Positions 15,321-24,022 of a stretch of 64,000 nt of DNA are shown in pieces. The notes below the pieces were generated by a model, which was not told where the DNA came from, made no database searches, and saw nothing but the letters and a program-made list of their open reading frames with translations. Origin of the DNA: Thermoanaerobacterium sp. CMT5567-10 (GTDB lineage Bacteria; Bacillota; Thermoanaerobacteria; Thermoanaerobacterales; Thermoanaerobacteraceae); the NCBI RefSeq assembly GCF_030534315.2, contig NZ_CP130558.2, positions 2,284,501 to 2,348,500 of the forward strand. Direction: 5' to 3'. Each line of letters begins with the position of its first letter. Position 1 is the first letter of the stretch. Both the position numbers and the translations under genes were made by a program.

Positions 15321-15926
15321 TTAGATGGCAATTCCCTTATTATGATTATTTTTATCAAGAGATGATTTGCTGTTTTTTAATACATTTTCCAGCGCTGAAA
15401 CTAACATCTGATTGTATTTTGTACCGCATTCTCTTAAATCTTGAATTGCTTCCTTAAAGCTTTTTACCTTTTTATAAGCGTATAGTCTTTTATTTGTCAT
15501 AGCATCAAAAGAGTCACAAATAGCTACTATTTGAGCACTTAATGGGATAAACTTAAGACCGTAAGGGTACCCCGAGCCATCCAATCTTTCGTGATGGTAT
15601 AAAACAGCAGGTATTAAATACATAAGTGGAGGCAGCACTTCCAGCATATTTGCACCGTAACTGGAATGCAATTTGATAAGATCGTATTCTGCATCTGTAA
15701 GTTTGTCTGGCTTTGCTAAAATGCTAATTGGTATCATCAATTTGCCTATATCATGCAGAAGTGCACCTTTATATATTGATATCTGTTCCTTTGGCTCCAA
15801 TCTAATTATATTAGCAATCTTAAAAGATAATTTTGCAACTCTTAGACTGTGTTTGTATGTCTCATAATTATAGTTTTTTAGTGACATCAAAAGATGCGAT
15901 ATAAGTTTATCTTCATCATAATTCAT
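15321..15926 (-). CDS. HD-GYP-type phosphohydrolase domain protein
   Basis: A 201-residue stand-alone HD-GYP-like protein; characterised relatives hydrolyse cyclic di-GMP. Visible motifs are YKHSLRVAKLS, the HD pair in GALLHDIGKLMI, KLHSSYGANML, LYHHERLDGSGYPYGLK and AICDSFDAMTNKRLYAYKK. There is no membrane or receiver domain, so it is likely cytosolic. The start ATG 15926 follows AAAGGAGA on the minus strand. It stands alone, convergent with metK. It is shorter than many HD-GYP domains, so catalytic activity is likely but not certain. Confidence 0.85.
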   Translation of the reverse strand: MNYDEDKLISHLLMSLKNYNYETYKHSLRVAKLSFKIANIIRLEPKEQISIYKGALLHDIGKLMIPISILAKPDKLTDAEYDLIKLHSSYGANMLEVLPPLMYLIPAVLYHHERLDGSGYPYGLKFIPLSAQIVAICDSFDAMTNKRLYAYKKVKSFKEAIQDLRECGTKYNQMLVSALENVLKNSKSSLDKNNHNKGIAI

Positions 15927-16010
15927 ATTCTTTTTCTCCTTTTTTCGACATTTTCTATTATATTATAAATTTTGATAACAGTCAATAAATGTATATGTTG
16001 TAATAAAATT

Positions 16011-16072
<62 letters not shown>

Positions 16073-16104
16073 GAAAATTATGATTAATTCTTGATAATTA
16101 TTTA

Positions 16105-16133
16105 TTGACTTTGGAAAAATTATCTTATATAAT
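16105..16133 (+). promoter_or_regulatory. Strong sigma-A promoter of the ComK-like gene
   Basis: TTGACT (16105-16110), 17-bp spacer, TATAAT (16128-16133). The poly(A) tract lies upstream at about -70 to -130. Confidence 0.85.
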
Positions 16134-16170
16134 AAATACAAACATAAGTTCGCACAAAGGAGTAATGGAG

Positions 16171-16740
16171 ATGAGAAATGTTGAGATGCCAGATGTGTAC
16201 CTTGCTATTTTACCTTATTATATAGATGAATACGGAAATGGAACAGAACTTATAGACTTGGATGGTAATGTATCGTATATAAAGTGCAGTGTAAAAAGTT
16301 GCTTAAATAAGACGCTAAAAAGATATGCTGTAGACTTAAGTGCTATAAGAGAAAAGTATGCGAAAAGCCTTGGCATAAGAAATTCATTTCCAATTCCATT
16401 AGCTCGTGACTTTACTTTGATACAGTTAAAGGTGAGGATCCCTAAGGTAGCAAAGGACACTGCTTACGGATATATATGTTATGAAAAAATAAGGAAGATA
16501 GAAGAGTGTGCATCATTTAGTTTAATATACGTAGGTGAAAGCAATATAAAAGTTTATCAAAAGAAGGCATCAATAGAGAAACACATGAGAGATGCTTCTA
16601 TGATGAAGACGTTTTTTGCTAATTTAGATTCGTTAAATTATGACGACAAAGCCATGTACAATCTTCCTGCAACAAAGGCAGATATAGCACTTTTATACGA
16701 AGAGATCGTTAAGATAAAGTTTAAAATTGAAAAAATGTGA
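16171..16740 (+). CDS. Unknown protein, possibly ComK-like
   Basis: A 189-residue soluble protein. It is not recognised with confidence, but its length and pattern recall the competence regulator ComK: a short N-terminal strand region (YLAILPYYIDEYGNGTELIDLDG), a Cys/Ser segment (CSVKSCLNKTLKRYAV), a Gly/Arg-rich stretch ending in NSFPIPLARDFTLIQLKVRI, then YGYICYEKIRKIEE. The start ATG 16171 is set by AAAGGAG (16156-16162); the promoter's -35 box rules out an earlier start. Neighbours recD2 and comF fit a DNA-uptake or recombination context. The ComK assignment is inference at low confidence. Confidence 0.55.
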   Translation: MRNVEMPDVYLAILPYYIDEYGNGTELIDLDGNVSYIKCSVKSCLNKTLKRYAVDLSAIREKYAKSLGIRNSFPIPLARDFTLIQLKVRIPKVAKDTAYGYICYEKIRKIEECASFSLIYVGESNIKVYQKKASIEKHMRDASMMKTFFANLDSLNYDDKAMYNLPATKADIALLYEEIVKIKFKIEKM

Positions 16741-16807
16741 TATGTGCTTCAAATATAATTAAAAATAATATACAATGTTAATAGAATAAGGCAAAGTAGG
16801 GATAAGA

Positions 16808-19021
16808 ATGGTGGAAATAGTAGGTACGGTTGAGGAGATAATATTTAAAAACGAACAAAATGGATATGCTGTATTAGAGCTTAATTCTAAAACAGATTCT
16901 ATTACTGTTGTGGGCTATATGCCGTACGTGGGAATCGGTGAGACTTTAAAGATTGAAGGAGAATGGATGACACACCCTGATTATGGGGAACAGGTAAAAG
17001 TATCAAAGTATGAAATGATAGCACCATCAACATTGTACGGCATGGAGAGATTCCTTTCATCAGGACTTATAAGAGGCATAGGACCTGTTATGGCAAAGAA
17101 GGTTGTCTCAAAATTTGGACTCGATTCACTTAATATAATAGAAACACATCCTGAGAAGTTAATGGAAATACCGGGTATAGGCGAAGAACGAGTCAAGATG
17201 ATAACTGAGTCTTACGAAAAGCAAAAAGGCTTAAGAGATGTGATGGTGTTTTTGCAGGGGTACGGTATATCTACCACAAATGCCATAAAAATTTACAAAC
17301 AGTATGGAGATGATTCAATAAATCTTATAAAGCAAAACCCGTACAGGCTATCTGATGAGATATTTGGAATTGGATTTAGGACTGCCGATAAAATCGCTTT
17401 TGCAATGGGTGTTGATGCACATTCAAGCTACAGAATTTCATCAGGGACGAAATACGTTTTAATGCAGTACGCTGCAAATGGACATACATATGTACCTCTT
17501 GACTTATTATCAAAGGAAACGGCTAAACTCCTTGATGTATCTGAAGAGGAAGTGAATGATTCCCTTGTGTTTTTGGCTCAGAGCGGCAAGGCAATGTTTG
17601 AGACATTTGAGGATGGATCTCACGGTGTTTATTATATACCATATTATACGGCAGAAAACAATACAGCAGATAAGATAATGAATATGACATTGACAGATGT
17701 GAATCCTGGTGACATCGATATAAAAAACGAAATATCGAAGATAGAAGCTGATATGGGTATTAAGCTTGCAGATAATCAGAGGCTTGCAGTCGAAGAGTCT
17801 GTAAAAAATTCAATCCTTGTAATAACTGGAGGACCTGGCACAGGAAAAACCACGATAATAAATTTCATAATAAGGCTATTTATGAAATTTGGAAAATCAG
17901 TTGCTCTGGCTGCTCCAACGGGTAGAGCTGCAAAAAGAATGACTGAGGCTACAAGCTTTGAAGCAAAGACAATACACCGCCTCCTTGAATATTCTTACAC
18001 GGAAGAAGAGGGCAGGGGATTTGCAAAAGACGATAAAAACCCATTGTCTGAGGATGTCATCATAATTGATGAAGCATCTATGATAGACATATTGTTGATG
18101 AATGCTTTGCTTAAGGCGATTCCCTTAAGCTCTAGATTGATACTTGTGGGAGACGTTGATCAGTTGCCATCTGTAGGAGCAGGCAATGTTTTGAGGGATA
18201 TAATAGATAGCGGTTTAGTTAAGGTAATAAGGCTTAATAAAATATACAGGCAGGGTAAAGAAAGTCTAATTGTAGTAAATGCGCATAAGATAAACAATGG
18301 TGAATATCCCGTATTAAATGATAGAGAAAATGATTTTTTCTTTATAAATGCCGCTACACAAGAAGAAATATTGAAAATAATACTGGATCTCAACAAAAGG
18401 AGGCTGCCGGAGGCCTACGGCTTTAATCCTTTTTCAGACATACAGGTTTTAAGTCCCATGAGAAAGGGCTTAATCGGTGTGATAAATCTCAACAACGAGC
18501 TGCAGAAATGTCTCAATCCACCAAAAAAAGGATTGAATGAAAGGCAAATGAAGGATTTTACCTTCAGAGTCGGGGACAAAGTCATGCAGATAAAGAATAA
18601 TTACAAGATGAAGTGGACAAAAGGGGATGAGAAAGGCGAAGGCGTTTTTAATGGCGATATGGGAATCATTGAATCTATAGATAATGATGCACAGGAACTC
18701 ACTGTTTTATTTGATGATGATAAGCAGGCTACTTATGATTTTGCAGATATTGATGAATTAAGCCTCTCATACTGTGTAACTGTTCATAAGAGTCAAGGCA
18801 GCGAATTTCCGGCTGTAATCATGCCAATGAGCTATGGCCCGCCAATGCTTTTAACAAGGAATCTTTTGTATACGGCTGTGACAAGGGCAAAAAAACTTGT
18901 TGTCATTGTGGGACAAGAAAAATATTTAAAAAACATGATAGATAATAATCTTATATCAAAGAGATACTCCGGCCTTTTGCCAAAACTTAAAAAGGCGCTT
19001 AGATTCATGATAAAAAATTAA
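16808..19021 (+). CDS. recD2: RecD2-type superfamily 1 helicase
   Basis: A 737-residue 5'-3' DNA helicase of the RecD2 type found in bacteria where RecD acts without RecBC, with roles in recombination and repair. An N-terminal OB-like region (YAVLELNSKTDSITVVGYMP) and helix-hairpin-helix repeats (GLIRGIGPVMAKKVV, EIPGIGEERVK) come before the motor. Walker A is GGPGTGKTT near residue 341, followed by APTGRAAKRM, Walker B IIDEASMID, LVGDVDQLPSVGAG and the C-terminal TVHKSQGSEFPAVI and YTAVTRAKK. The start ATG 16808 is preceded by TAGGGAT. It lies 67 bases after the ComK-like gene, so they may be cotranscribed. Confidence 0.95.
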   Translation: MVEIVGTVEEIIFKNEQNGYAVLELNSKTDSITVVGYMPYVGIGETLKIEGEWMTHPDYGEQVKVSKYEMIAPSTLYGMERFLSSGLIRGIGPVMAKKVVSKFGLDSLNIIETHPEKLMEIPGIGEERVKMITESYEKQKGLRDVMVFLQGYGISTTNAIKIYKQYGDDSINLIKQNPYRLSDEIFGIGFRTADKIAFAMGVDAHSSYRISSGTKYVLMQYAANGHTYVPLDLLSKETAKLLDVSEEEVNDSLVFLAQSGKAMFETFEDGSHGVYYIPYYTAENNTADKIMNMTLTDVNPGDIDIKNEISKIEADMGIKLADNQRLAVEESVKNSILVITGGPGTGKTTIINFIIRLFMKFGKSVALAAPTGRAAKRMTEATSFEAKTIHRLLEYSYTEEEGRGFAKDDKNPLSEDVIIIDEASMIDILLMNALLKAIPLSSRLILVGDVDQLPSVGAGNVLRDIIDSGLVKVIRLNKIYRQGKESLIVVNAHKINNGEYPVLNDRENDFFFINAATQEEILKIILDLNKRRLPEAYGFNPFSDIQVLSPMRKGLIGVINLNNELQKCLNPPKKGLNERQMKDFTFRVGDKVMQIKNNYKMKWTKGDEKGEGVFNGDMGIIESIDNDAQELTVLFDDDKQATYDFADIDELSLSYCVTVHKSQGSEFPAVIMPMSYGPPMLLTRNLLYTAVTRAKKLVVIVGQEKYLKNMIDNNLISKRYSGLLPKLKKALRFMIKN

Positions 19022-19073
19022 TTGTTAAATACATGCAGTATTTCTATTTATAGATAATATTTTTCATAGAAGT

Positions 19074-19100
19074 TAAATAAATTTAAAAATATGTCGATAT
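19074..19100 (+). promoter_or_regulatory. Sigma-28 (SigD/FliA) promoter ahead of comF
   Basis: TAAA (19074-19077), 15-base spacer, GTCGATAT (19093-19100). One mismatch to TAAA-N15-GCCGATAT. Confidence 0.7.
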
Positions 19101-19132
19101 AAAAGTTAAATAGTTGAACGGAAGGATGCACT

Positions 19133-19822
19133 ATGATATTTCTCGATCTGTTATTTCCACCAAAGACAAATTGCATACTGTGCGGCAAGATGATAAAAGA
19201 AGGAAATATATGCGACGACTGTGAAGGCAAGCTGCCATTTATAAGTGGCAATAAGTGCATCGTATGTGGAAAACCAATTGATACAGGCGAGAAATGCCCT
19301 GACTGCATGGAGCATGAACATATTTTTAGCCGCAGTATAAGTGCTTTTGAATATGATGAAACTATGAAATCATTGATAGCCAGGTTTAAATATTACAAAG
19401 AGAGAAATTTATCTGAGTTTTTTGCAGAGTATATGTACAAATACATTAAAGATGCTGATATAAAATTTGATGTAATTGTACCTGTACCACTTCACAGAAC
19501 GAAGTTAGATGAGCGAGGCTACAATCAAGCAGAGCTTCTGGCAAGAGAGCTATCCTACAGATTTGACATAATGATGTCAAAGCCTTTAAGGCGTATCAGA
19601 AATACAAAGTCACAGACAGCATTAAGCAGAGAAGAGAGGACAAAGAACTTAAAAGGTGCATTTAAAGTGGTCTATGAAGATATGATTAAGAATAAGACTA
19701 TACTGCTTGTCGATGATGTCTTAACAACTGGCTCCACACTTGATGAATGTGCAAAAGTCTTAAAAGAAGGCGGTGCAAAAGATGTTTTTGCAACGACAAT
19801 TGCTACAGGAAGGAATGTGTGA
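19133..19822 (+). CDS. comF: ComF-family phosphoribosyltransferase-like protein
   Basis: A 229-residue ComFC-type protein, linked in other bacteria to DNA uptake. The N-terminus holds two zinc-binding CxxC pairs (CILCGKMI and CDDCE, CIVCGKPI and CPDCM). The C-terminus is a phosphoribosyltransferase fold with the PRPP loop ILLVDDVLTTGSTLDEC near residue 190. The start ATG 19133 follows GGAAGGA and matches the usual FLDLLFPPK beginning. The gene heads the yvyF-flgM-flgN-flgK cluster behind a sigma-28-like promoter, the same comF-flagellar linkage as in Bacillus. Confidence 0.92.
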   Translation: MIFLDLLFPPKTNCILCGKMIKEGNICDDCEGKLPFISGNKCIVCGKPIDTGEKCPDCMEHEHIFSRSISAFEYDETMKSLIARFKYYKERNLSEFFAEYMYKYIKDADIKFDVIVPVPLHRTKLDERGYNQAELLARELSYRFDIMMSKPLRRIRNTKSQTALSREERTKNLKGAFKVVYEDMIKNKTILLVDDVLTTGSTLDECAKVLKEGGAKDVFATTIATGRNV

Positions 19823-19830
19823 GGTGTACT

Positions 19831-20238
19831 ATGAATATAAGGAATTGTAAAAGATGTGGAAAACTGTACAACTATACTGGATTTGACTTGTGCCCTGAAT
19901 GCTTTAACAAAGATGAGGAAGATTTTGTCAAGATAAGGGATTACATTGAAAAAAATCCATAGGCGACAGTAGCAGAAGTGTCAGCAGCAACAGAAGTTGA
20001 AGTTAAAAAGATTTTGGATTTTTTAAAAGAAGGAAGGCTGATATTGGGTTCTAAAAATACCAATATTACATTGATTTGTGAGAGATGCGGCAAACAAATT
20101 TTATCGGGCAGGTATTGCGAATCATGCTCGAAAGAGCTTGAAAAAACGCTTAGAAGTTCATTAAACGATGGGATTACAGAAAAAGATTCGAGATATGAAA
20201 AGCTATATATAAGAGACAATCAAAAGAAAAATTATTAA
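19831..20238 (+). pseudogene. yvyF: Flagellar-operon protein YvyF, interrupted by an in-frame TAG
   Basis: One reading frame from ATG 19831 to TAA 20238 matches the YvyF family of the flgM operon: a CxxC zinc knuckle start (NCKRCGKLYNYTG, CPECF), EDFVKIRDYIEKNP, then ATVAEVSAATEVEVKKILDFL, GRLILGS and a second knuckle pair (CERCGK, CESCSK). A TAG at 19960-19962 cuts it after residue 43, exactly between the zinc knuckle and the helix-turn-helix-like part. The frame is kept on both sides. A GTG at 19978 could restart translation, but I see no good ribosome site there. It is a nonsense mutation, a sequencing error or a split gene. Confidence 0.75.
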
Positions 20239-20261
20239 AAGAATTTTTATTTAGCCGATAT
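20236..20261 (+). promoter_or_regulatory. Sigma-28 promoter of flgM
   Basis: TAAA (20236-20239), 14-base spacer, GCCGATAT (20254-20261). It overlaps the end of yvyF. Confidence 0.8.
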
Positions 20262-20283
20262 AATATTGGGAAGGTGGGAAAGA

Positions 20284-20562
20284 ATGAAAATTTACAACAA
20301 TATCAATATTAATAATATTTACGATATGTATAAATCAGCAAGTTCAAAGGCTGTAGATGCAAAAAAGACAAATAATATTGATAAAGTAGAGATATCAAGT
20401 AATGCGTCAAAGATAAATAAAAGTTTTGCAGAATATGAACAGATAAGAGAGAAAAAAGTGCAGGATATAAAGGAAAAGGTTGATAGCGGGACATATTATG
20501 TGAAATCGGATGATATTGCCGAGTCGATACTTAAGGGAGCCTTTCTAGATAAAAAAGTATAA
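20284..20562 (+). CDS. flgM: Anti-sigma-28 factor FlgM
   Basis: A 92-residue inhibitor that holds sigma-28 inactive until the hook is complete. The C-terminal region shows the family pattern (DKVEISSNAS, then REKKVQDIKEKVDSGTYYV, then IAESIL). The start ATG 20284 is chosen because it lies downstream of the sigma-28 promoter and follows AAGGTGGGAAAG; an upstream frame extension to 20266 overlaps the expected transcript start. It is followed 14 bases later by flgN. FlgM is under sigma-28 control itself, giving negative feedback. Confidence 0.93.
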   Translation: MKIYNNININNIYDMYKSASSKAVDAKKTNNIDKVEISSNASKINKSFAEYEQIREKKVQDIKEKVDSGTYYVKSDDIAESILKGAFLDKKV

Positions 20563-20576
20563 GGGTGGTATAGACA

Positions 20577-21053
20577 ATGCCAAATATAAATGACCTCTTT
20601 GACGTGTTAGATGGGGAAATGCTTTTGTATAAAGATCTGCTTGATATATCTACAAAAAAGACTGATGTGATAATACACGGAAAAATACAAGAACTTGATA
20701 ATATGACAAAAGTAGAGGGAAACATAATATGTAAGCTGTCAATGCTGGAAGAAGAAAGAGAGAAAATTTTGAGTGGCTACGATGATACTGGTGAAATAAC
20801 TATAAGTGAATTATGCAAGATGTTGCCGGAAGATGATGCTAAAAAATTAAAAAAGATTCAGAAAGAGTTTGAAAGTTTACTTAAAGCTCTTAATGACAGA
20901 AATGACCTTAATAAATCGCTTTTACAGCAGTCGATTGAATTTGTTAATTATTCTCTTAGCATTATATCTAATAATTTAATAGAAGATAATGGAATTTATG
21001 GTGATAATGGTTCTGTAAAACATGTTAGCAGCATAATTGATAGAAAAGCTTAA
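20577..21053 (+). CDS. flgN: Flagellar hook-associated protein chaperone FlgN
   Basis: A 158-residue helical export chaperone for FlgK and FlgL. It is predicted almost wholly alpha-helical with heptad patterns (ILSGYDDTGEITISELCKML, then LLKALNDRNDLNKSLLQQ, then FVNYSLSIISNNL). The start ATG 20577 follows AAGGGTGG. It sits between flgM and flgK, the standard order. Sequence conservation in this family is low, so the call leans on position and helix content. Confidence 0.85.
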   Translation: MPNINDLFDVLDGEMLLYKDLLDISTKKTDVIIHGKIQELDNMTKVEGNIICKLSMLEEEREKILSGYDDTGEITISELCKMLPEDDAKKLKKIQKEFESLLKALNDRNDLNKSLLQQSIEFVNYSLSIISNNLIEDNGIYGDNGSVKHVSSIIDRKA

Positions 21054-21086
21054 ATGAAATATTGCAATGAAAGGAATGAGAGCGCA

Positions 21087-22523
21087 TTGTCCACTTTTCA
21101 AGGATTGGAGATAGCCAAGACAGGCCTATTTGCAAGTCAGCAGGCACTAAATTTGACTGGCCACAACATATCGAATGCAAATACACCGGGTTACACGAGA
21201 CAAGTGATAGACTTATCTGCCATTGCACCGCCTACAACTTATGGCATGGCCGATCAATGGGGTAAAGCCATAGGAGGCGGCGTTAATGTTGATGGTTACC
21301 GTCAAATAAGAGATCAGTACCTTGATCAACAGTACAGAAGAGAAAATACCACACTTGGCGAGTGGGAGACTAAATCAGATACTTTATCAGCGATAGAGGG
21401 CATATTTAACGAGCCGTCTGATACAGGAATTACAACTGTCATAGATAATTTTTTTAATTCACTTCAGGACCTGTCGAAAAATCCAGAAAGCCTTGAGGTA
21501 AGAGCAGAAGTCAGGGAAAATGGCGTGGCTTTGACAGATACTATTAATTCAGTATACCAGCATCTTGATGACAAAGAAAATGAACTAAACAGTACGATAG
21601 AGAGTCGCGTACAGGAAATTAATTCTTATGCAGATAGAATATCAAAGCTTAACAATGAGATATACCGTTTTGAACTTACGGGGCAAACTGCCAATGACCT
21701 GAGAGATCAGAGGAATTTGCTGGTAGATAAGCTTTCAGAGATAGTCAATATAACTACTTATGAGGATTCAAATAAAAACTTCAGGATAGATATAAGCGGA
21801 CAGGCTCTTGTTGATGGCAATAATGCGTATACGATGAGCGTAGACAGTACAGGAACAGTAAAGTGGGATCTTGCAGGTACGCCTGTAAATCCAACGGGAG
21901 GTATATTAAAAGGGCTTATTGACATGAGGGACGGCGATGGAACAAACGGTGTAAAAGGCATACCGTATTATAAAGAGCAGTTGAATAAGCTTGCATATAA
22001 TATTGCGACGGTTTTTAATGCACAGCATGCTGCAGGATATGGACTTGACGGCAGTACTGGTGTTAACTTCTTTAATATCACGGATTCTACATATGATCCT
22101 ACAGCAGAGTATGCAAAAAATATTAAAGTTTCGTCAGACATACTTGCAGATGATGGACTTCAAAAGATCGCTGCAGCATCTGATCCCAATTCATTACCTG
22201 GAGATAATACAAATATCTTAAACCTTATAGCCCTTAGAGATGCAAAAATTAGCGGATTAAACGGAGGGACGTTTGATGATTTTGTAAGCTCATTGATATC
22301 AAATCTAGGGGTTGATGCGCAGCAGGCTAACATGATGCAGACAAATCAAAGCGCTATGGTAAAACAGGTGGACTACAACAGACAGTCGGTGTCTGGTGTA
22401 TCCCTTGATGAAGAGATGACAAACATGCTTAAGTATCAGAAGTCGTATGAAGCGTCAGCAAGGATGATTACAGTTATGGATGAGCTTTTAGATACATTGA
22501 TAAACAAAATGGGTGTAACGTAA
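21087..22523 (+). CDS. flgK: Flagellar hook-associated protein 1
   Basis: A 478-residue filament-hook junction protein. The N-terminus is typical (STFQGLEIAKTGLFASQQAL, then GHNISNANTPGYTRQ) and so is the C-terminus (SVSGVSLDEEMTNMLKYQKSYEASARM). The start is TTG 21087, which gives the family's normal first residues and follows AAAGGA (21070-21075); an ATG at 21054 touching the flgN stop would add 11 odd residues and has no ribosome site. It is the third gene of the flgM operon. Confidence 0.93.
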   Translation: MSTFQGLEIAKTGLFASQQALNLTGHNISNANTPGYTRQVIDLSAIAPPTTYGMADQWGKAIGGGVNVDGYRQIRDQYLDQQYRRENTTLGEWETKSDTLSAIEGIFNEPSDTGITTVIDNFFNSLQDLSKNPESLEVRAEVRENGVALTDTINSVYQHLDDKENELNSTIESRVQEINSYADRISKLNNEIYRFELTGQTANDLRDQRNLLVDKLSEIVNITTYEDSNKNFRIDISGQALVDGNNAYTMSVDSTGTVKWDLAGTPVNPTGGILKGLIDMRDGDGTNGVKGIPYYKEQLNKLAYNIATVFNAQHAAGYGLDGSTGVNFFNITDSTYDPTAEYAKNIKVSSDILADDGLQKIAAASDPNSLPGDNTNILNLIALRDAKISGLNGGTFDDFVSSLISNLGVDAQQANMMQTNQSAMVKQVDYNRQSVSGVSLDEEMTNMLKYQKSYEASARMITVMDELLDTLINKMGVT

Positions 22524-22540
22524 AAAGGCAGGTGTAGATT

Positions 22541-23431
22541 ATGCGTGTTACAAATAATATGCTTGTTATGAATTTTATGAGTGATTACAACAGCAATCTT
22601 GAGAGATTGCAAAAAGATCAAAATATGCTATCCACAGGCAAAAAAGTAAGCAAGCCATCAGATGATCCTGTCGCAGTTGCAAATATTTTAAAGATAAAAA
22701 CAGAGATTGCTAGAAATGATGCATATACAAAGAATACGGATGATGCAAAGTCGTGGCTTAGTTTAACTGATACAGCATTGGGGCAGATAGGAGATTTGCT
22801 TCAAAATGCAAGAGAACTAGCAGTGCAAGGGTCTAATGGTACGATGACACAAAGCGACATGCAGAGCATTGCAGCACAAGTGGATCAGATTAAACAGCAG
22901 CTAATTCAGGTAGGCAATACACAGTACAACGGCAGGTACATATTTGCAGGATATAAGACTGATACTAAGCCATTTAGCGACGGCAGCAATGGCTACGCTG
23001 GTGATGACGGTGTGATACAGTTTGAGATAGGCGCAGGAGGTAATACTCTTCAAGTAAATGTGACAGGCGATAAAGTGTTTGATGTAACTTCCGGCACATC
23101 TAAGCTTCTCAATGTCATGGATAATCTGTCAAATGCATTAAAATCGGGTGATAATCAGACTGTCAGCAATATAATTGGTGATATAGACAACCAATTGCAA
23201 AATGTTCTTGCGATTAGAGCGGATGCAGGTGCAAAGGCAAATAGAATTGATTTGACTGCAAATAGGCTAAGTGATGACAACTACAACTTCACAGCGTTGC
23301 TTTCCAAAAATCAAGATGCAGACATAGCACAAGTTATCACAAACCTTAAGATGGATGATAATGTTTATAGAGCATCTTTAGCTGCTGGTGCCATGATCAT
23401 TCAACCATCACTAGTAGATTTCCTGAGGTAA
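22541..23431 (+). CDS. flgL: Flagellar hook-associated protein 3
   Basis: A 296-residue junction protein between FlgK and the flagellin filament. The N-terminus (MRVTNNMLVMNFMSDYNSNL, LSTGKKVSKPSDDPVAV) and C-terminal helix (NLKMDDNVYRASLAAGAMII) are diagnostic. The start ATG 22541 follows AAAAGGCAGG. It lies 17 bases after flgK in the same operon. Confidence 0.95.
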   Translation: MRVTNNMLVMNFMSDYNSNLERLQKDQNMLSTGKKVSKPSDDPVAVANILKIKTEIARNDAYTKNTDDAKSWLSLTDTALGQIGDLLQNARELAVQGSNGTMTQSDMQSIAAQVDQIKQQLIQVGNTQYNGRYIFAGYKTDTKPFSDGSNGYAGDDGVIQFEIGAGGNTLQVNVTGDKVFDVTSGTSKLLNVMDNLSNALKSGDNQTVSNIIGDIDNQLQNVLAIRADAGAKANRIDLTANRLSDDNYNFTALLSKNQDADIAQVITNLKMDDNVYRASLAAGAMIIQPSLVDFLR

Positions 23432-23443
23432 AGGAATGGTACT

Positions 23444-24001
23444 ATGGATATAGTAATAAATCAAACGTTCGGCAGGATAGGTATAGACACTACTCCTGCC
23501 GTAATTAATATACACAATCAAAATGCAGACCTTAATATACATCAGGAGATGCTTAAGGTAGAGATTGAACAGAAGTTGCCACAGGTTCATATAGATCAAT
23601 ATCAATGTTTCTACGAGTCTGGCCTTAAAAGCGTATTTGACCTTATACACGACGAGGCAGAAAGAAGCTATCAAGTAGGCCTTGAAGCAATAGCCAAAAT
23701 CGTCGACGATGGCAATGCCTTGGCATCAATAGAGAACCATCAGAATGTCATACCACAGCTGGCATTTGAGGCAGGTGTAGAGAATATCGACTTCAATGTA
23801 GACCTTATGCCTAAGTCGAGGCCTAAGATATGGTTTGATGGATATTTGAATATAAATTGGCAGAAGGGAAATGTTTCTGTAAATGTTAAGCCGCAAAAGC
23901 CAGAGATATACGCAACAAGGGCAAATGTAAATATATATATGCTTCAGTATCCGTCTATAAAAATCGACTATATAGGTCAGAATGTGGATACAATAGTTTG
24001 A
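23444..24001 (+). CDS. DUF6470 family protein of the flagellar operon
   Basis: A 185-residue beta-rich protein conserved between flgL and fliW in Bacillus and Clostridia (YviE/DUF6470 type). It shows repeated short strands with Ile/Val alternation (INIHNQNADLNIHQ, KVEIEQKLPQVHIDQ) and the conserved stretch AERSYQVGLEAIAKIVDDGN. The start ATG 23444 follows AAGGAATGG. Its function is unknown; its fixed location beside flgL and fliW suggests a filament-assembly role. Confidence 0.85.
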   Translation: MDIVINQTFGRIGIDTTPAVINIHNQNADLNIHQEMLKVEIEQKLPQVHIDQYQCFYESGLKSVFDLIHDEAERSYQVGLEAIAKIVDDGNALASIENHQNVIPQLAFEAGVENIDFNVDLMPKSRPKIWFDGYLNINWQKGNVSVNVKPQKPEIYATRANVNIYMLQYPSIKIDYIGQNVDTIV

Positions 24002-24022
24002 ATTTGAAAGAGAGGTTGAGTG

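Noticed and set aside
16105-16170. Upstream TTG start for the ComK-like gene
   Set aside because: The TTG is the -35 box of the promoter, so it cannot be in the transcript.
19960-19962. TAG in yvyF read as pyrrolysine
   Set aside because: No pyrrolysine genes are visible, the position is not catalytic, and bacteria of this type seldom use pyrrolysine outside methylamine enzymes.
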